A DNA stretch of 64,000 nt from Hyphomicrobiales bacterium (GCA_900467745.1 UBQW01000011.1:62001-126000); one strand, 5' to 3'. Shown: positions 17,528 to 26,558, numbered from the stretch's first letter. Notes: generated from the letters alone by a model not told the origin. Made by a program: numbers and translations.

Positions 17528-18529
17528 ATGAGTGCGAACGACGAGACCAGTCAGATCAGACGGCGCTCCTGGCGGGATATCGATCTCAGGGCCGTCGCGC
17601 CGTTCGCGGCGCTGGCGTTGCTGCTTGTCGTCGGCGCGCTGGTCAATCCGAATTTCATCGGCATCACCAACCTCGCCAATGTTGCGACCCGCAGCGCCTT
17701 CATTGCCATCATCGCCGTCGGTGCCACCTTCGTCATCTCGTCGGGGGATCTCGATCTCTCCGTGGGATCGATGGTCGCCTTCGTCGCCAGCCTGATGATC
17801 TTGCTGATGAATTCCGGCCTTATCGCCGATCCGGCCTTGATGCTCGCAGTCGCCGTCGTCTTCACCATCATTGCCGGCGCGCTTTGCGGGTTGGCGAACG
17901 GGCTGATCACCACCGTCGGCAAGATCGAACCGTTCATCGCCACGCTTGGCACCATGGGCATCTATCGTGGCCTGACGACTTGGCTCTCACAGGGCGGCGC
18001 CATCACGCTGCGCTCGGCCGAGCAGCAGTCGCTTTACCGCCCCGTCTATTTCGGCTCGATCGCCGGTGTACCGGTGCCTATTATCGTCATCCTCGCGGTC
18101 ACCGCGGTCGCCGCCTTCATCCTCTATCGCACGCGCTATGGTCGCCATGTCACGGCTGTCGGCTCGAACCGCGACGTGGCGCGCTATTCCGGCATCGCCG
18201 TCAACAAGGTGCGCACCATCGCCTTCGTCATCCAAGGACTCTGTGTCGCCATCGCCGTGCTGCTCTACGTGCCGCGTCTCGGCTCGACATCGGCGACAAC
18301 GGGCATCCTGTGGGAGCTGCAGGCGATCACCGCTGTCGTCGTCGGCGGCACGGCGCTGAAGGGCGGGGCAGGGCGCGTCTGGGGCACGATCTGCGGCGCG
18401 TTCATTCTGGAGCTCGTCGGCAACATCATGCTGCTCTCGAACTTCATCTCGGAATATCTGATCGGCGCCATCCAGGGCTCGATCATCATCATCGCCATGC
18501 TCGTGCAGCGGTCGCTGGCGCGCAGGTAG
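17528..18529 (+). CDS. Sugar ABC transporter permease (RbsC type)
   Basis: About 333 aa with 8-10 hydrophobic segments and the RbsC-like signatures GDLDLSVGSMVAFVASL, GLITTVGKIEPFIATLGTMG, TAVGSNRDVARYSGIAVNKV and ITAVVVGGTALKGGAGRVWGT (the permease/ATPase coupling region). The start is uncertain: GGAGG at 17511-17515 overlaps an in-frame ATG at 17516, is 6 bases from an in-frame TTG at 17522 and 12 bases from the ATG at 17528 chosen here. It forms the membrane channel for the flanking ATPase and binding protein. Confidence 0.93.
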   Translation: MSANDETSQIRRRSWRDIDLRAVAPFAALALLLVVGALVNPNFIGITNLANVATRSAFIAIIAVGATFVISSGDLDLSVGSMVAFVASLMILLMNSGLIADPALMLAVAVVFTIIAGALCGLANGLITTVGKIEPFIATLGTMGIYRGLTTWLSQGGAITLRSAEQQSLYRPVYFGSIAGVPVPIIVILAVTAVAAFILYRTRYGRHVTAVGSNRDVARYSGIAVNKVRTIAFVIQGLCVAIAVLLYVPRLGSTSATTGILWELQAITAVVVGGTALKGGAGRVWGTICGAFILELVGNIMLLSNFISEYLIGAIQGSIIIIAMLVQRSLARR

Positions 18530-18606
18530 CAAGGGATTGGCCGGGTCGGCGGGGCGCCCGGTCTGAAGGTTCGCAAGCCCTGGGGTTTAATGGGAGGAAA
18601 ACAGAC

Positions 18607-19554
18607 ATGCGTAAGACACTATTCAGTTTGGCGGTCGTGACGGCGGCGCTGCTCGCCGGCGTCGCTCACTCGGCGGACAAGAAGACCATCGGCGTATCGA
18701 TCCCGGCGGCCGACCACGGCTGGACCTCCGGCGTGGTGTTCCATGCCGAGCGCGTCGCCAAGCTTTTGATGGCCGAGCACCCTGATCTCACCGTCATCGT
18801 CAAGACCTCGCCGGATGCCGCAAGCCAGGCAAACGCCGTGCAGGATCTGGCGACGCAGGGCATGGACGCGCTGGTCATCCTGCCGTCCGATCCGGATCCG
18901 CTCGTCAACGCCATCAAGGAAGTCAAGGACAAGGGCACCTTCGTGGCGCTGGTCGACCGTGCGCCGAGCACCAACGACGACAGCGTGCGTGACATCTACA
19001 TCGCCGGCAACAACCCGGCGCTTGGCGAAGTCGCCGGCAAGTACATCAAGGAAACCACGCCGGACGCACAGGTCGTCGTCATCCGCGGCCTGCCGATCCC
19101 GATCGACCAGCAGCGCCAGGACGGCTTCGACAAGGGCATCGCCGGCTCCAACGTCAAGGTTCTCGACCGCCAGTTTGGCAACTGGAACCGCGACGACGCC
19201 TTCAAGGTGATGCAGGACTATCTCACCAAGTACCCGAAGATCGACGTGGTCTGGTGCCAGGACGACGACATGGCCGTCGGCGTGCTGCAGGCGATCGAGC
19301 AGGCCAAGCGCACCGACATCAAGTATGTCGTGGCCGGCGCCGGCTCCAAGGACATGGTCAAGAAGGTCATGGACGGCGACAAGATGATCCCCGTCGACGT
19401 TCTCTATCCGCCGGCAATGGTTGGCACCGCGATGGAACTGACGGCCGCGTCGCTCTACGACCAGGTCCCGGTTCGCGGCACCTACATCCTCGACGCCACG
19501 CTGGTGACGAAGGACAACGCCAAGGACTTCTACTTCCCGGATTCGCCGTTCTGA
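18607..19554 (+). CDS. Periplasmic sugar-binding protein of the ABC transporter
   Basis: 315 aa from the ATG at 18607 (GGGAGG 9 bases upstream). A classical signal peptide (MRKTLFSLAVVTAALLAGVAHSA) is followed by a type I periplasmic-binding fold of the RbsB/Peripla_BP_4 group: KTIGVSIPAADHGWTSGVV, AVQDLATQGMDALVILPSDPDPL, and VWCQDDDMAVGVLQAIEQA. The asparagine/aspartate and aromatic positions fit a monosaccharide or polyol ligand. Highly polished codon use and the strong ribosome site suggest it is the most expressed gene of the operon. A terminator follows. Confidence 0.95.
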   Translation: MRKTLFSLAVVTAALLAGVAHSADKKTIGVSIPAADHGWTSGVVFHAERVAKLLMAEHPDLTVIVKTSPDAASQANAVQDLATQGMDALVILPSDPDPLVNAIKEVKDKGTFVALVDRAPSTNDDSVRDIYIAGNNPALGEVAGKYIKETTPDAQVVVIRGLPIPIDQQRQDGFDKGIAGSNVKVLDRQFGNWNRDDAFKVMQDYLTKYPKIDVVWCQDDDMAVGVLQAIEQAKRTDIKYVVAGAGSKDMVKKVMDGDKMIPVDVLYPPAMVGTAMELTAASLYDQVPVRGTYILDATLVTKDNAKDFYFPDSPF

Positions 19555-19570
19555 TCCTTGTGAATACGAG

Positions 19571-19598
19571 GCGCCCGCTCGAAAGGGCGGGCGTCTTT
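19571..19598. terminator. Terminator in the convergent gap after the sugar-binding protein gene
   Basis: GCGCCCGCTC-GAAA-GGGCGGGCGTC forms a GC-rich stem followed by TTT. It ends at the stop codon of the convergent cyclase gene. Confidence 0.7.
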
Positions 19599-21388
19599 CA
19601 TTGTGGCGGCAAGCCTGCCTTGGCGAGGTCGCCGACAAAGCGCTCGATGAAGGTTTCGCTCATTGCGGGCTTGACGCCGAAGTAGAATTCACGCCTGGCA
19701 TCATCAAGCGTCATGCCCGGCCGGAAATTGTAGAGCTCAGCGATCGTCCGGCGCGCCTCCTCGATCTTGCCCTGCCGTGCCTGGATCGCCACCAGCGCCA
19801 TCGCCGGCCAGAAGGTGACGTTCGGCGAGCGCATCGATGCGCGGGCGGCGTCGGCGGCCTCGTCGAGCTTGTCCATCTGGTAGTTCGCGAAGGCCATCAT
19901 GCTGTGAAAGGTCCAGAGATGCGGGTCGCGCGGACTGAGACGAAAGGCTTCGCTGAATTCGGGCATGCCCTCCTCAGGCCTGTCGGCGTAGCAGAGCGCC
20001 TGGCCGAGCGCGAAATGCGCCTGGGCAAAGCTGTGGTCCAGTTTCACCGCATGACGAAGATGAGCGATCCCAGCCTCCGTGGCGCCGTCGAGCGCAAGCG
20101 CCCGGCCGAGTGCCAGATGTGCGGCGGGCTCCTTCTGATCAAGCGTGATTGCCCGTTCGGCAAGCTCGATCGCCTCGCATATGCGCCCGGAACGCTCCTC
20201 CAGCGAGCCGTACCAGCCGAGCTGGATGTGGACGTAAGCCAGCCGCGCCTGCGCCTGCGCGAAACTCGGATCGATGGCGATCGCCTGCTCGAACAGCTGT
20301 TTGGCGGTATTCAATTCGTCGATGGTGAAGCGGTAGAGATGCCAGAGGCCCTTCAGATAGATTTCCCAGGCGGTCATGTCGACGATCGAGCGGCCGCGCA
20401 GGGCCGCGAATTCGATGGCGCTCAATTCGGGCTCGATGGTTCCGGTGATCTCGGAGGCGATCTCGTCCTGGAGGTCGAAGATATCGGCCAGCATGCGGTC
20501 ATAGCGTTCGGCCCAGAGCAGCGTACCCTCGCTTCCATCCAGAAGCTGCGCGGTGATGCGGATGCGCGTGTCGGAGCGGCGGACGCTGCCTTCGAGCACG
20601 TATTTGACGCCGAGATCCTCGGCGACACGGCGGGCATCGACGGCGCGGCCCTTGAAGCTGAAGGAGGAATTGCGGGCGGCGACCAGCAGCCAGCGACAGC
20701 GCGCCAGGGTGGCGATCAGCTCGTCGGTGAAGCCGTCGGAGAAATGCTCCTGCCCCTCGATGCTCGACATGTTGGCAAAGGGAAGCACGGCGATCGACGG
20801 ACGTTTGCGCTCAGGCGGCTGGCTCGGGATCGCCCGCTCCGGAGTATCCTCGTCGAGGCCATCCGTCTGGCCGCCGGGCGGAAACCAGCGCCATACCCGG
20901 ACGGTCTGCTCGATGTTCTTCAGCTTGCGATTTCCGAAGTCGGTGGCCTCGAAATCGAGCGCCGTGCCGATCTGGTCGCGCACCTGCTGGGAGAGGCAGA
21001 TGCCACCGGCCGGCGCCAGCGCCTGCAGCCGCGCGGCGATGTTGACGCTCTCACCGAAGATATCGCCATCCTCGTTAAGGACGTCGCCGACATGGATGCC
21101 GATCCGCCAGATCATCCGGCGGTCGGGCACGACATCGTGATTGCCGGCGAGAATGGCCTGCTGGATTTCCATCGCGCAGCGCAACGCGTCGACCACGCTG
21201 GAAAACTCCGCCAGCGTGCCGTCTCCGACGAATTTCACGACATGTCCGCGATGCTTGGTGATGGTGGGGACGATGGTCTCGGTGTTGTGGCGTTTCAGCG
21301 CCGCGAAAGTCCCCGCTTCGTCGAGGCCCATCAGCCGGGAGAAGCCGACAACATCCGCATCCAAGATTGCCGCCAGCCGCCGCGTCAT
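19598..21388 (-). CDS. Class III adenylate/guanylate cyclase with TolB-like and TPR regions
   Basis: 596 aa from the ATG at 21386-21388; the longer open frame upstream lacks a start with a ribosome site, while GGAGGGTGGTCC precedes this one. Residues about 1-170 are a class III cyclase homology domain: ILDADVVGFSRLM (first metal Asp), HVVKFVGDGTLAEFSSVVDA (second metal Asp), GDIFGESVNIAARLQALAPAGGICLS. A region beginning SIAVLPFANMSS (about 210) is the TolB-like/FlgO-like domain found after such cyclases, and TPR-like helices follow (about 340-560, for example AQARLAYVHIQLGW, PAAHLALGRALALDG). This architecture is abundant in rhizobia. It sits opposite to the sugar operon and splits the transporter from the catabolic genes. 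Confidence 0.9.
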   Translation of the reverse strand: MTRRLAAILDADVVGFSRLMGLDEAGTFAALKRHNTETIVPTITKHRGHVVKFVGDGTLAEFSSVVDALRCAMEIQQAILAGNHDVVPDRRMIWRIGIHVGDVLNEDGDIFGESVNIAARLQALAPAGGICLSQQVRDQIGTALDFEATDFGNRKLKNIEQTVRVWRWFPPGGQTDGLDEDTPERAIPSQPPERKRPSIAVLPFANMSSIEGQEHFSDGFTDELIATLARCRWLLVAARNSSFSFKGRAVDARRVAEDLGVKYVLEGSVRRSDTRIRITAQLLDGSEGTLLWAERYDRMLADIFDLQDEIASEITGTIEPELSAIEFAALRGRSIVDMTAWEIYLKGLWHLYRFTIDELNTAKQLFEQAIAIDPSFAQAQARLAYVHIQLGWYGSLEERSGRICEAIELAERAITLDQKEPAAHLALGRALALDGATEAGIAHLRHAVKLDHSFAQAHFALGQALCYADRPEEGMPEFSEAFRLSPRDPHLWTFHSMMAFANYQMDKLDEAADAARASMRSPNVTFWPAMALVAIQARQGKIEEARRTIAELYNFRPGMTLDDARREFYFGVKPAMSETFIERFVGDLAKAGLPPQ

Positions 21389-21619
21389 GGACCACCCTCC
21401 TGGTCGACCAAGAGTAGCACGCGGTGGCGGGAAGTCCACAAAGATGCGCTGCCGCATGAGCGCCCGCTGAGCGGCGGTCAAGAAATGCGGTACGTACGTC
21501 TTGCGGCTAGGTGCCCGACATGGTTTAGTCGCAACCGTCCATTTCCGCCCATCGGGGCAGGATTTGCATTCTCGCCAAAATCGGCTTGCAGAGTGCAAAT
21601 CAAGTGCTAGAACTACACC

Positions 21620-21631
21620 AGAAACGTTTAC
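21620..21631. promoter_or_regulatory. Candidate LacI-type site before the sugar catabolic genes
   Basis: AGAAACGTTTAC contains the palindrome AAACGTTT and ends in GTTTAC, shared with the operators at 15860-15894. It lies 26 bp before the next start codon. The match is partial. Confidence 0.35.
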
Positions 21632-21656
21632 GGTCATCATTCAGGGAGGAATTGAC

Positions 21657-22709
21657 ATGAAAACGATCAAGGGCCCAGGCTTGTTCCTCGGGCAGTTCGC
21701 GGGCGATGCCGCACCTTTCAACTCGTGGGATTCGATCACCAAGTGGGCAGCCGATATCGGCTACAAGGGCGTGCAGGTTCCGACCTGGGCCGGCCAGCTG
21801 ATCGACCTCAAGAAGGCTGCATCATCAAAGGACTATTGCGACGAGTTCGCCGGCGTGGCGCGCCAGAACGGCGTCGAGATTACGGAGCTTTCGACCCATC
21901 TTCAGGGCCAGCTGGTTGCCGTGCATCCTGCCTATGACGAAGCCTTCGACGGTTTCGCCGCACCCGAAGTGCGCGGCAATCCGAAGGCGCGTCAGGAATG
22001 GGCCGTCGAGCAGGTGAAGATGGCGCTGACGGCGTCCAAGCATCTCGGCATCAAGGCGCACGCGACCTTCTCCGGCGCGCTCGCCTGGCCGTTCATCTAT
22101 CCGTGGCCGCAGCGCCCGGCCGGTCTTGTCGAGACCGCCTTCGACGAACTTGCCAAGCGCTGGACGCCGATCCTCAACCATGCCGACGAAAACGGCGTCG
22201 ACGTCTGCTACGAAATCCATCCCGGCGAAGACTTGCATGATGGCGTCACCTTCGAGATGTTCCTCGAGCGCGTGAAGAACCATCCGCGCGCCAACATGCT
22301 TTACGACCCCTCGCACTACGTGCTGCAGTGCCTGGATTATCTCGACAACATCGACATCTACAAAGACCGGATCAAGATGTTCCACGTCAAGGACGCCGAG
22401 TTCAACCCGACGGGTCGCCAGGGCGTCTATGGCGGTTACCAGGGCTGGGTCGAACGCGCGGGCCGCTTCCGCTCGCTCGGCGACGGCCAGGTCGATTTCG
22501 GGGCGGTGTTCTCGAAGATGACGGCCAACAACTTCGATGGCTGGGCCGTGGTCGAATGGGAGTGCGCGCTGAAGCATCCCGAGGACGGTGCGCGGGAGGG
22601 CGCCGAGTTCGTCAAGTCGCACATCATCCGCGTGACGGAGAAGGCGTTCGATGACTTCGCCGGCAGCGGTACGGACCAGGCAGCCAATCGGCGGATGCTG
22701 GGGATTTAA
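21657..22709 (+). CDS. Sugar phosphate isomerase/epimerase-like TIM-barrel enzyme
   Basis: 350 aa from an ATG 6 bases after GGGAGGA. Xylose-isomerase-like TIM barrel with metal-binding acidic residues and histidines in the expected order: ELSTHLQGQ, VCYEIHPGEDLHDG (Glu), MLYDPSHYVLQCLDYLDN (Asp, His), RIKMFHVKDAEFN (His), and AVVEWECALKHPED (Glu). IolE- and 3-keto-sugar-processing enzymes belong here. Its partner 230 bp downstream is a Gfo/Idh dehydrogenase; such pairs often oxidise a sugar to a keto form and then isomerise or eliminate it. Substrate is inferred to be the sugar imported by the ABC system upstream. Confidence 0.87.
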   Translation: MKTIKGPGLFLGQFAGDAAPFNSWDSITKWAADIGYKGVQVPTWAGQLIDLKKAASSKDYCDEFAGVARQNGVEITELSTHLQGQLVAVHPAYDEAFDGFAAPEVRGNPKARQEWAVEQVKMALTASKHLGIKAHATFSGALAWPFIYPWPQRPAGLVETAFDELAKRWTPILNHADENGVDVCYEIHPGEDLHDGVTFEMFLERVKNHPRANMLYDPSHYVLQCLDYLDNIDIYKDRIKMFHVKDAEFNPTGRQGVYGGYQGWVERAGRFRSLGDGQVDFGAVFSKMTANNFDGWAVVEWECALKHPEDGAREGAEFVKSHIIRVTEKAFDDFAGSGTDQAANRRMLGI

Positions 22710-22754
22710 CGAGGGGTTTGAGGATGGTGGGGGTAGGCGGGCGTTGTGCCCGGA

Positions 22755-22879
22755 GCCCCCTCATCCGCCTGCCGGCACCTTCTCCCCGTTGGGGAGAAGA
22801 GACTCGTGGCAAGCCGCTCGCTCCATCTTCCCTTCTCCCCAGCGGGGAGAAGGTGGCCCGAAGGGTCGGATGAGGGGGC
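22755..22879. repeat. RIME-like palindromic repeat, full two-hairpin form
   Basis: GCCCCCTCATCCGCCTGCC at the left end and GGTCGGATGAGGGGGC at the right. Two inner hairpins (CTTCTCCCC-GTT-GGGGAGAAG and CTTCTCCCC-AGC-GGGGAGAAGG) flank a 30-bp variable middle. The arrangement fits published Rhizobium-specific intergenic mosaic elements (two large palindromes). It fills the gap between the isomerase-like gene and the Gfo/Idh gene. Confidence 0.88.
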
Positions 22880-22937
22880 CACACGGCACAGCGTTAAATC
22901 TACCTCACGCGAATACAGCACAATTTTGGAGCAACAC

Positions 22938-24125
22938 ATGACAATCGAAGCATCAACGCAGCAGACGCGCGAACCGCGCATCCGTCTCGGCATGGTCGGC
23001 GGTGGCGCCGGCGCTTTCATTGGGGCGGTGCACCGCATCGCGGCCCGCATCGACGATCAGTATGAGCTGATCGCGGGCGCGCTGTCGTCGACGCCGGAAA
23101 AGGCGATGGCGTCTGGCGCCGATCTTGGGCTCGATCCGACCCGCACCTATTCCAGCTATCGCGAGATGGCGATCCGCGAGGCGAAGCTGAAGAACGGCAT
23201 CGAGGCGGTGTCGATCGTGACGCCGAACCACGTGCATTACGACGCTGCCAAGGAGTTCCTGCGTCGCGGCATCCATGTCATCTGCGACAAGCCGCTGACC
23301 TCGAACCTCGCCGACGCGAAGAAGCTGAAGAAGGTGGCCGACGAGAGCGGCGCGCTGTTCATCCTCACGCATAATTACACCGGCTATCCGATGGTGCGCC
23401 AGGCGCGCGAGATGATCGCCAATGGCGAACTCGGCGATATCCGCCTGGTGCAGGCCGAATATCCGCAGGACTGGCTGACCGAAGCCGTCGAGCAGCAGGG
23501 CGCCAAGCAGGCCGTGTGGCGCACCGACCCGGCGCAGTCTGGTGCCGGCGGTTCCACCGGCGATATCGGCACGCATGCCTATAACCTCGCCACCTTCGTC
23601 TCCGGCCTCGAGCTCGACAGCCTTGCCGCCGATCTCGACAGCTTCGTCGAAGGCCGCCGTCTCGACGACAACGCCCATGTGATGCTGCGCTTCAAGGCCA
23701 AGGGCTCGGAAAAGCCGGCCAAGGGCATGCTCTGGTGCAGCCAGGTGGCGCCCGGCCACGAGAACGGCCTGAAGGTCCGCGTTTACGGCACCAAGGGTGG
23801 TCTGGAATGGGTGCAGGCCGATCCGAACTATCTCTGGTTCACGCCGTTCGGCGAACCGAAGCGCCTGATCACGCGCAACGGTGCCGGCTCCGGAGCCGCC
23901 GCTGCCCGCGTCTCGCGCATTCCGTCCGGTCACCCGGAAGGCTATCTCGAGGCGTTCGCGACGATCTATACGGAAGCGGCGCATGCGATCAACGCGCACA
24001 AGAAGGGTAAGGCGGTCGATAAGGCCGTTGTGTACCCGACGGTGGATGACGGCGTGAAGGGTGTGGCCTTCGTCGATGCCTGCGTGGCGTCGTCGAAGCG
24101 CAATGGGGCCTGGGTGAAGGTGTAA
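22938..24125 (+). CDS. Gfo/Idh/MocA-family NAD(P)-dependent sugar dehydrogenase
   Basis: 395 aa from the ATG at 22938 (GGAG 6 bases upstream). N-terminal Rossmann fold with IRLGMVGGGAGAFIGAVHR (about 15-33), then SIVTPNHVHYDAAKEFLRRG and the family catalytic motif VICDKPLTSNLADA, in which the usual EKP is DKP, common in this family. The C-terminal substrate domain contains GGSTGDIGTHAYNLATFVSG with the active-site Asp/His pair. Gfo/Idh enzymes oxidise or reduce a ring hydroxyl of sugars or inositols. It probably acts with the TIM-barrel enzyme upstream. Confidence 0.93.
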   Translation: MTIEASTQQTREPRIRLGMVGGGAGAFIGAVHRIAARIDDQYELIAGALSSTPEKAMASGADLGLDPTRTYSSYREMAIREAKLKNGIEAVSIVTPNHVHYDAAKEFLRRGIHVICDKPLTSNLADAKKLKKVADESGALFILTHNYTGYPMVRQAREMIANGELGDIRLVQAEYPQDWLTEAVEQQGAKQAVWRTDPAQSGAGGSTGDIGTHAYNLATFVSGLELDSLAADLDSFVEGRRLDDNAHVMLRFKAKGSEKPAKGMLWCSQVAPGHENGLKVRVYGTKGGLEWVQADPNYLWFTPFGEPKRLITRNGAGSGAAAARVSRIPSGHPEGYLEAFATIYTEAAHAINAHKKGKAVDKAVVYPTVDDGVKGVAFVDACVASSKRNGAWVKV

Positions 24126-24166
24126 GTTTCGGGCTTGGCTTGGGTGGAGGGAGTGTGCCGTGGGGC

Positions 24167-24316
24167 ACCCCCCTCTGTCCTGCCGGACATCTCCCCCACA
24201 AGGGGGGAGATTGGCTGGGCGCACCCGATCGCCCTACGCTCTTTGCTTGGCGAAAGCCTCACCGCGAGTCGATCTCCCCACTTGTGGGGGAGATGCCCGG
24301 CAGGGCAGAGGGGGGT
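24167..24316. repeat. Palindromic intergenic repeat, second family
   Basis: About 150 bp with inverted ends (ACCCCCCTCTGTCCTGCC / GGCAGGGCAGAGGGGGGT) and two inner hairpins built on CATCTCCCCC-ACAA-GGGGGGAGAT and ATCTCCCC-ACTTGT-GGGGGAGAT. The same architecture as the RIME-like copies but with different sequence. Nothing else is seen between 24126 and 24346. Confidence 0.8.
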
Positions 24317-24346
24317 ATCCTCGCTCCGACGTCTACGAAAATCGCA

Positions 24347-24754
24347 TCAAGCCGCAACCGCACCCTGCTTGCGCTTCATCATCGCATCGACGCTGAACGG
24401 ACCAGCACCGGCGGCGACGATGTAGAGGAAGACGAAGCAGAAGAGGATGGCGGCGACGCCGCCGTTTTGGGCGGGGAAGAAGCCGCGCGAGGCGTGGCCG
24501 ATGAAATAGGCGAAAGCCATCAGGCCGGAGAGGACGAAGGCGGCGGCGCGGGTCTGAAAGCCGATCAGCACCAGAAAGCCGAGCGTCAGTTCAAGCAGGC
24601 CGGCAATCCAGGACATCGACCCGACATCGGGCACGCGCTCGGCAGCGGGGAAATGCAGGATCTTCTGCGTGCCGTAGCTGAAGAGAACGAGCGCGGAGAC
24701 GATGCGCAGCAGGCTGAGCAGGGCCGGCTGCAGGAGGTGGATCGAAGCGAACAT
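24347..24754 (-). CDS. DoxX-family inner-membrane protein
   Basis: 135 aa from the ATG at 24752-24754, preceded by GAAAGG. Four hydrophobic segments and the DoxX-family pattern LLSLLRIVSALVLFSYGTQKILHF, GLLELTLGFLVLIGFQTRAAAF and FAYFIGHASRGFFPAQNGG match small DoxX/DoxD-like proteins. Such proteins are linked to thiol or sulfur redox and oxidative stress in some bacteria, but most rhizobial copies are uncharacterised. It appears to be a single gene. Confidence 0.88.
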   Translation of the reverse strand: MFASIHLLQPALLSLLRIVSALVLFSYGTQKILHFPAAERVPDVGSMSWIAGLLELTLGFLVLIGFQTRAAAFVLSGLMAFAYFIGHASRGFFPAQNGGVAAILFCFVFLYIVAAGAGPFSVDAMMKRKQGAVAA

Positions 24755-24868
24755 GGATGACCTTTCTCGTGAGGGAAGACTGTTTCCAGCCTTTAGCCAC
24801 GGTCCCGGCAATGACAATTCACGAGTTTTGACATCGGCGTTATCGGCCGGCTTCCGGCGTTCGGCGGC

Positions 24869-25597
24869 TCAGATGTAGAGTGCGGCCATCTTGCGCCAGG
24901 CGCTGGCGCGGTGGGCGCGACCATCCCAGACATGCAGCTGGTGGCCGACCTGCTTGTCCGATAGAAGTCGGCTCAGATAATGGTTGTTGTCGAGAAAGGG
25001 GTCGGCATTGCCGATCGTTATGACGATCTCGACCTCGCGCAGCTTGTCCAGCTGCCAGCCGTGATGGAGCCCCGGCAGGAAATGCGTCGGGGTGTGGAAA
25101 TAGACGGCGTTGTCGTAGTATCCGTCAAGCAAGTCGCCGAAGGCTTCGACCCTCAGCGTCAAGTCGTAGCGTCCCGAGAATGCAACGAGCTTGCGGAACA
25201 GATGCGGGTGGCGGAAGACGAGGCTCGCCGCCTGGAAGGCCCCGAGGCTGCAGCCATGCACGATGGTGCAGTCGTGCCCGTTTCTTGCGGCCATCAGCGG
25301 CAGGACTTCGTGGAGGATATAGTCCTCGAATGCCTGATGGCGGTGTATGCGGTCGGCCGGGTGGCGGTCGAAGCCGTAGAAGGTCTCGGTGGCCAGACCC
25401 TCGATGCAATAGAGCTGCAACTGGCCGGCTTCGAGCTTGTGGGCGAGGCTGGCGACAAGGCCGATCCGTTCATATTCCCAGAAACGGCCGTCGCGCGTCG
25501 GAAACATCAGCACCTTGGCGCCGGCATGGCCGAACACCAACAGCTCCATCTCGCGATGCAGGCGCGGACTATGCCAGCGCAGATATTCCCGGTTCAT
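24869..25597 (-). CDS. Putative esterase, alpha/beta hydrolase (PHB-depolymerase/esterase D-like)
   Basis: 242 aa. The start MNREYLRWHSPRLHREMELLVFG and the pattern that follows (KVLMFPTRDGRFWEYE) are typical of a family of short rhizobial esterase-like proteins. The nucleophile elbow is VHGCSLGAFQA (GCSLG), the acidic residue is probably in TIGNADPFLDNN, and the His in WDGRAHRASAWRKM. No signal peptide, so cytoplasmic. It overlaps the end of the upstream acetyl xylan esterase-like gene by 29 bp in another frame, so the two are one operon. Substrate unknown. Confidence 0.85.
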   Translation of the reverse strand: MNREYLRWHSPRLHREMELLVFGHAGAKVLMFPTRDGRFWEYERIGLVASLAHKLEAGQLQLYCIEGLATETFYGFDRHPADRIHRHQAFEDYILHEVLPLMAARNGHDCTIVHGCSLGAFQAASLVFRHPHLFRKLVAFSGRYDLTLRVEAFGDLLDGYYDNAVYFHTPTHFLPGLHHGWQLDKLREVEIVITIGNADPFLDNNHYLSRLLSDKQVGHQLHVWDGRAHRASAWRKMAALYI

Positions 25598-26558
25598 GAA
25601 CCTTCAAAAAACCTCGCAGCTTTTCGCGCAGAGCAAAATTCTGTTCCGTCATTCCAGGATAGTCGAAATGTCCGGCGTCTAGGATGAAGATTTCATTATA
25701 TTTTGACGGCGGTACCGCGTTGGCCACGGCGAACTGGCAGGGCGGCGCGACGGCCGGATCGAACAGGGCGACGGCCATCAGCATCGGCGCCTTGATGCGC
25801 GTCGCTGCGGTTGCGGCATCGAACAGGCGCAGGTGATCGAGCACGTCGGGATGGGTCTTCTGGTAGGTCTGCACGGAATCGGCGCTGCCGACCGTCGGTA
25901 GCGTGAGCCACTGCTTGCGGTCGCCGAAGGTGGGTACGATCAGGTGGCCGCGATCGATGCGATTGTCGAAGGGGATCGCCAGCGCGCCCAGCCCGCCGCC
26001 GAAGCTGCCGCCGATATAGCCGATCCGGTTTGCGAGCCATGGATAGAGCGCCTGCAGCGTCGAGACCGCGATCCAGAGATCCTCGACGCAGCCGCCGATG
26101 ACATAGTCGTCCGGCCTATCGATATTGTGGAGCACATGGCCGGGCGCTTCCGGCGGGATCGGCGCCTGCGCGCTCCGCGACATGCCGCGGGCGCAGGGGA
26201 AGAGGATGGCGGTCTGTTCCACCGGCAGATCGAAATCCGGCGCATCGCGGCCGCCATAACCGTGGCCGACCACGAGCCCGCGCCGCACCGGCGCATCGCG
26301 CGGCAAAAGCAGCCAGCCGCCGATCGTGACGTTGTCCGTCGAGGTGTAGGCGATGTCGAGCACCTGCCAGGCGGGGTGGGTGAGGCTGCTTTGCTTCAGC
26401 GTCGGCCGCGGGTCGATGGTGAGCGCCCGTTTGTACCGCTTCTGCCAGAAGGTGTCGAAGCCTGGTGGTGCCTCTGGCGGGGCAATGGCGCGCAGCGTGT
26501 CGAGCGTCATGCCGTAGGTGGGGTCGAAGGGGAAGGGGTGCGTCTTGGGGATGGTCAT
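25569..26558 (-). CDS. Acetyl xylan esterase / cephalosporin-C deacetylase-family esterase
   Basis: 329 aa from the ATG at 26556-26558. AXE1-family signatures: PFPFDPTYGMTLDTLRAI at the N-terminus, PPGFDTFWQKRY, the nucleophile elbow IGYIGGSFGGGLGALA (GGSFGG) and the late His in ILDAGHFDYPG. Members deacetylate xylo-oligosaccharides or other acetylated small molecules; no signal peptide is seen, so it would act on imported substrate in the cytoplasm. The gene ends within the next esterase gene (29-bp overlap). Its presence near xylAB and a beta-glucosidase fits use of plant-wall oligosaccharides. Confidence 0.88.
   Translation of the reverse strand: MTIPKTHPFPFDPTYGMTLDTLRAIAPPEAPPGFDTFWQKRYKRALTIDPRPTLKQSSLTHPAWQVLDIAYTSTDNVTIGGWLLLPRDAPVRRGLVVGHGYGGRDAPDFDLPVEQTAILFPCARGMSRSAQAPIPPEAPGHVLHNIDRPDDYVIGGCVEDLWIAVSTLQALYPWLANRIGYIGGSFGGGLGALAIPFDNRIDRGHLIVPTFGDRKQWLTLPTVGSADSVQTYQKTHPDVLDHLRLFDAATAATRIKAPMLMAVALFDPAVAPPCQFAVANAVPPSKYNEIFILDAGHFDYPGMTEQNFALREKLRGFLKVHEPGISALA

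Noticed and set aside
19601..21610. A 669-codon forward frame opposite the cyclase gene
   Set aside because: The reverse strand encodes recognisable cyclase and TPR sequence; the forward frame has none.
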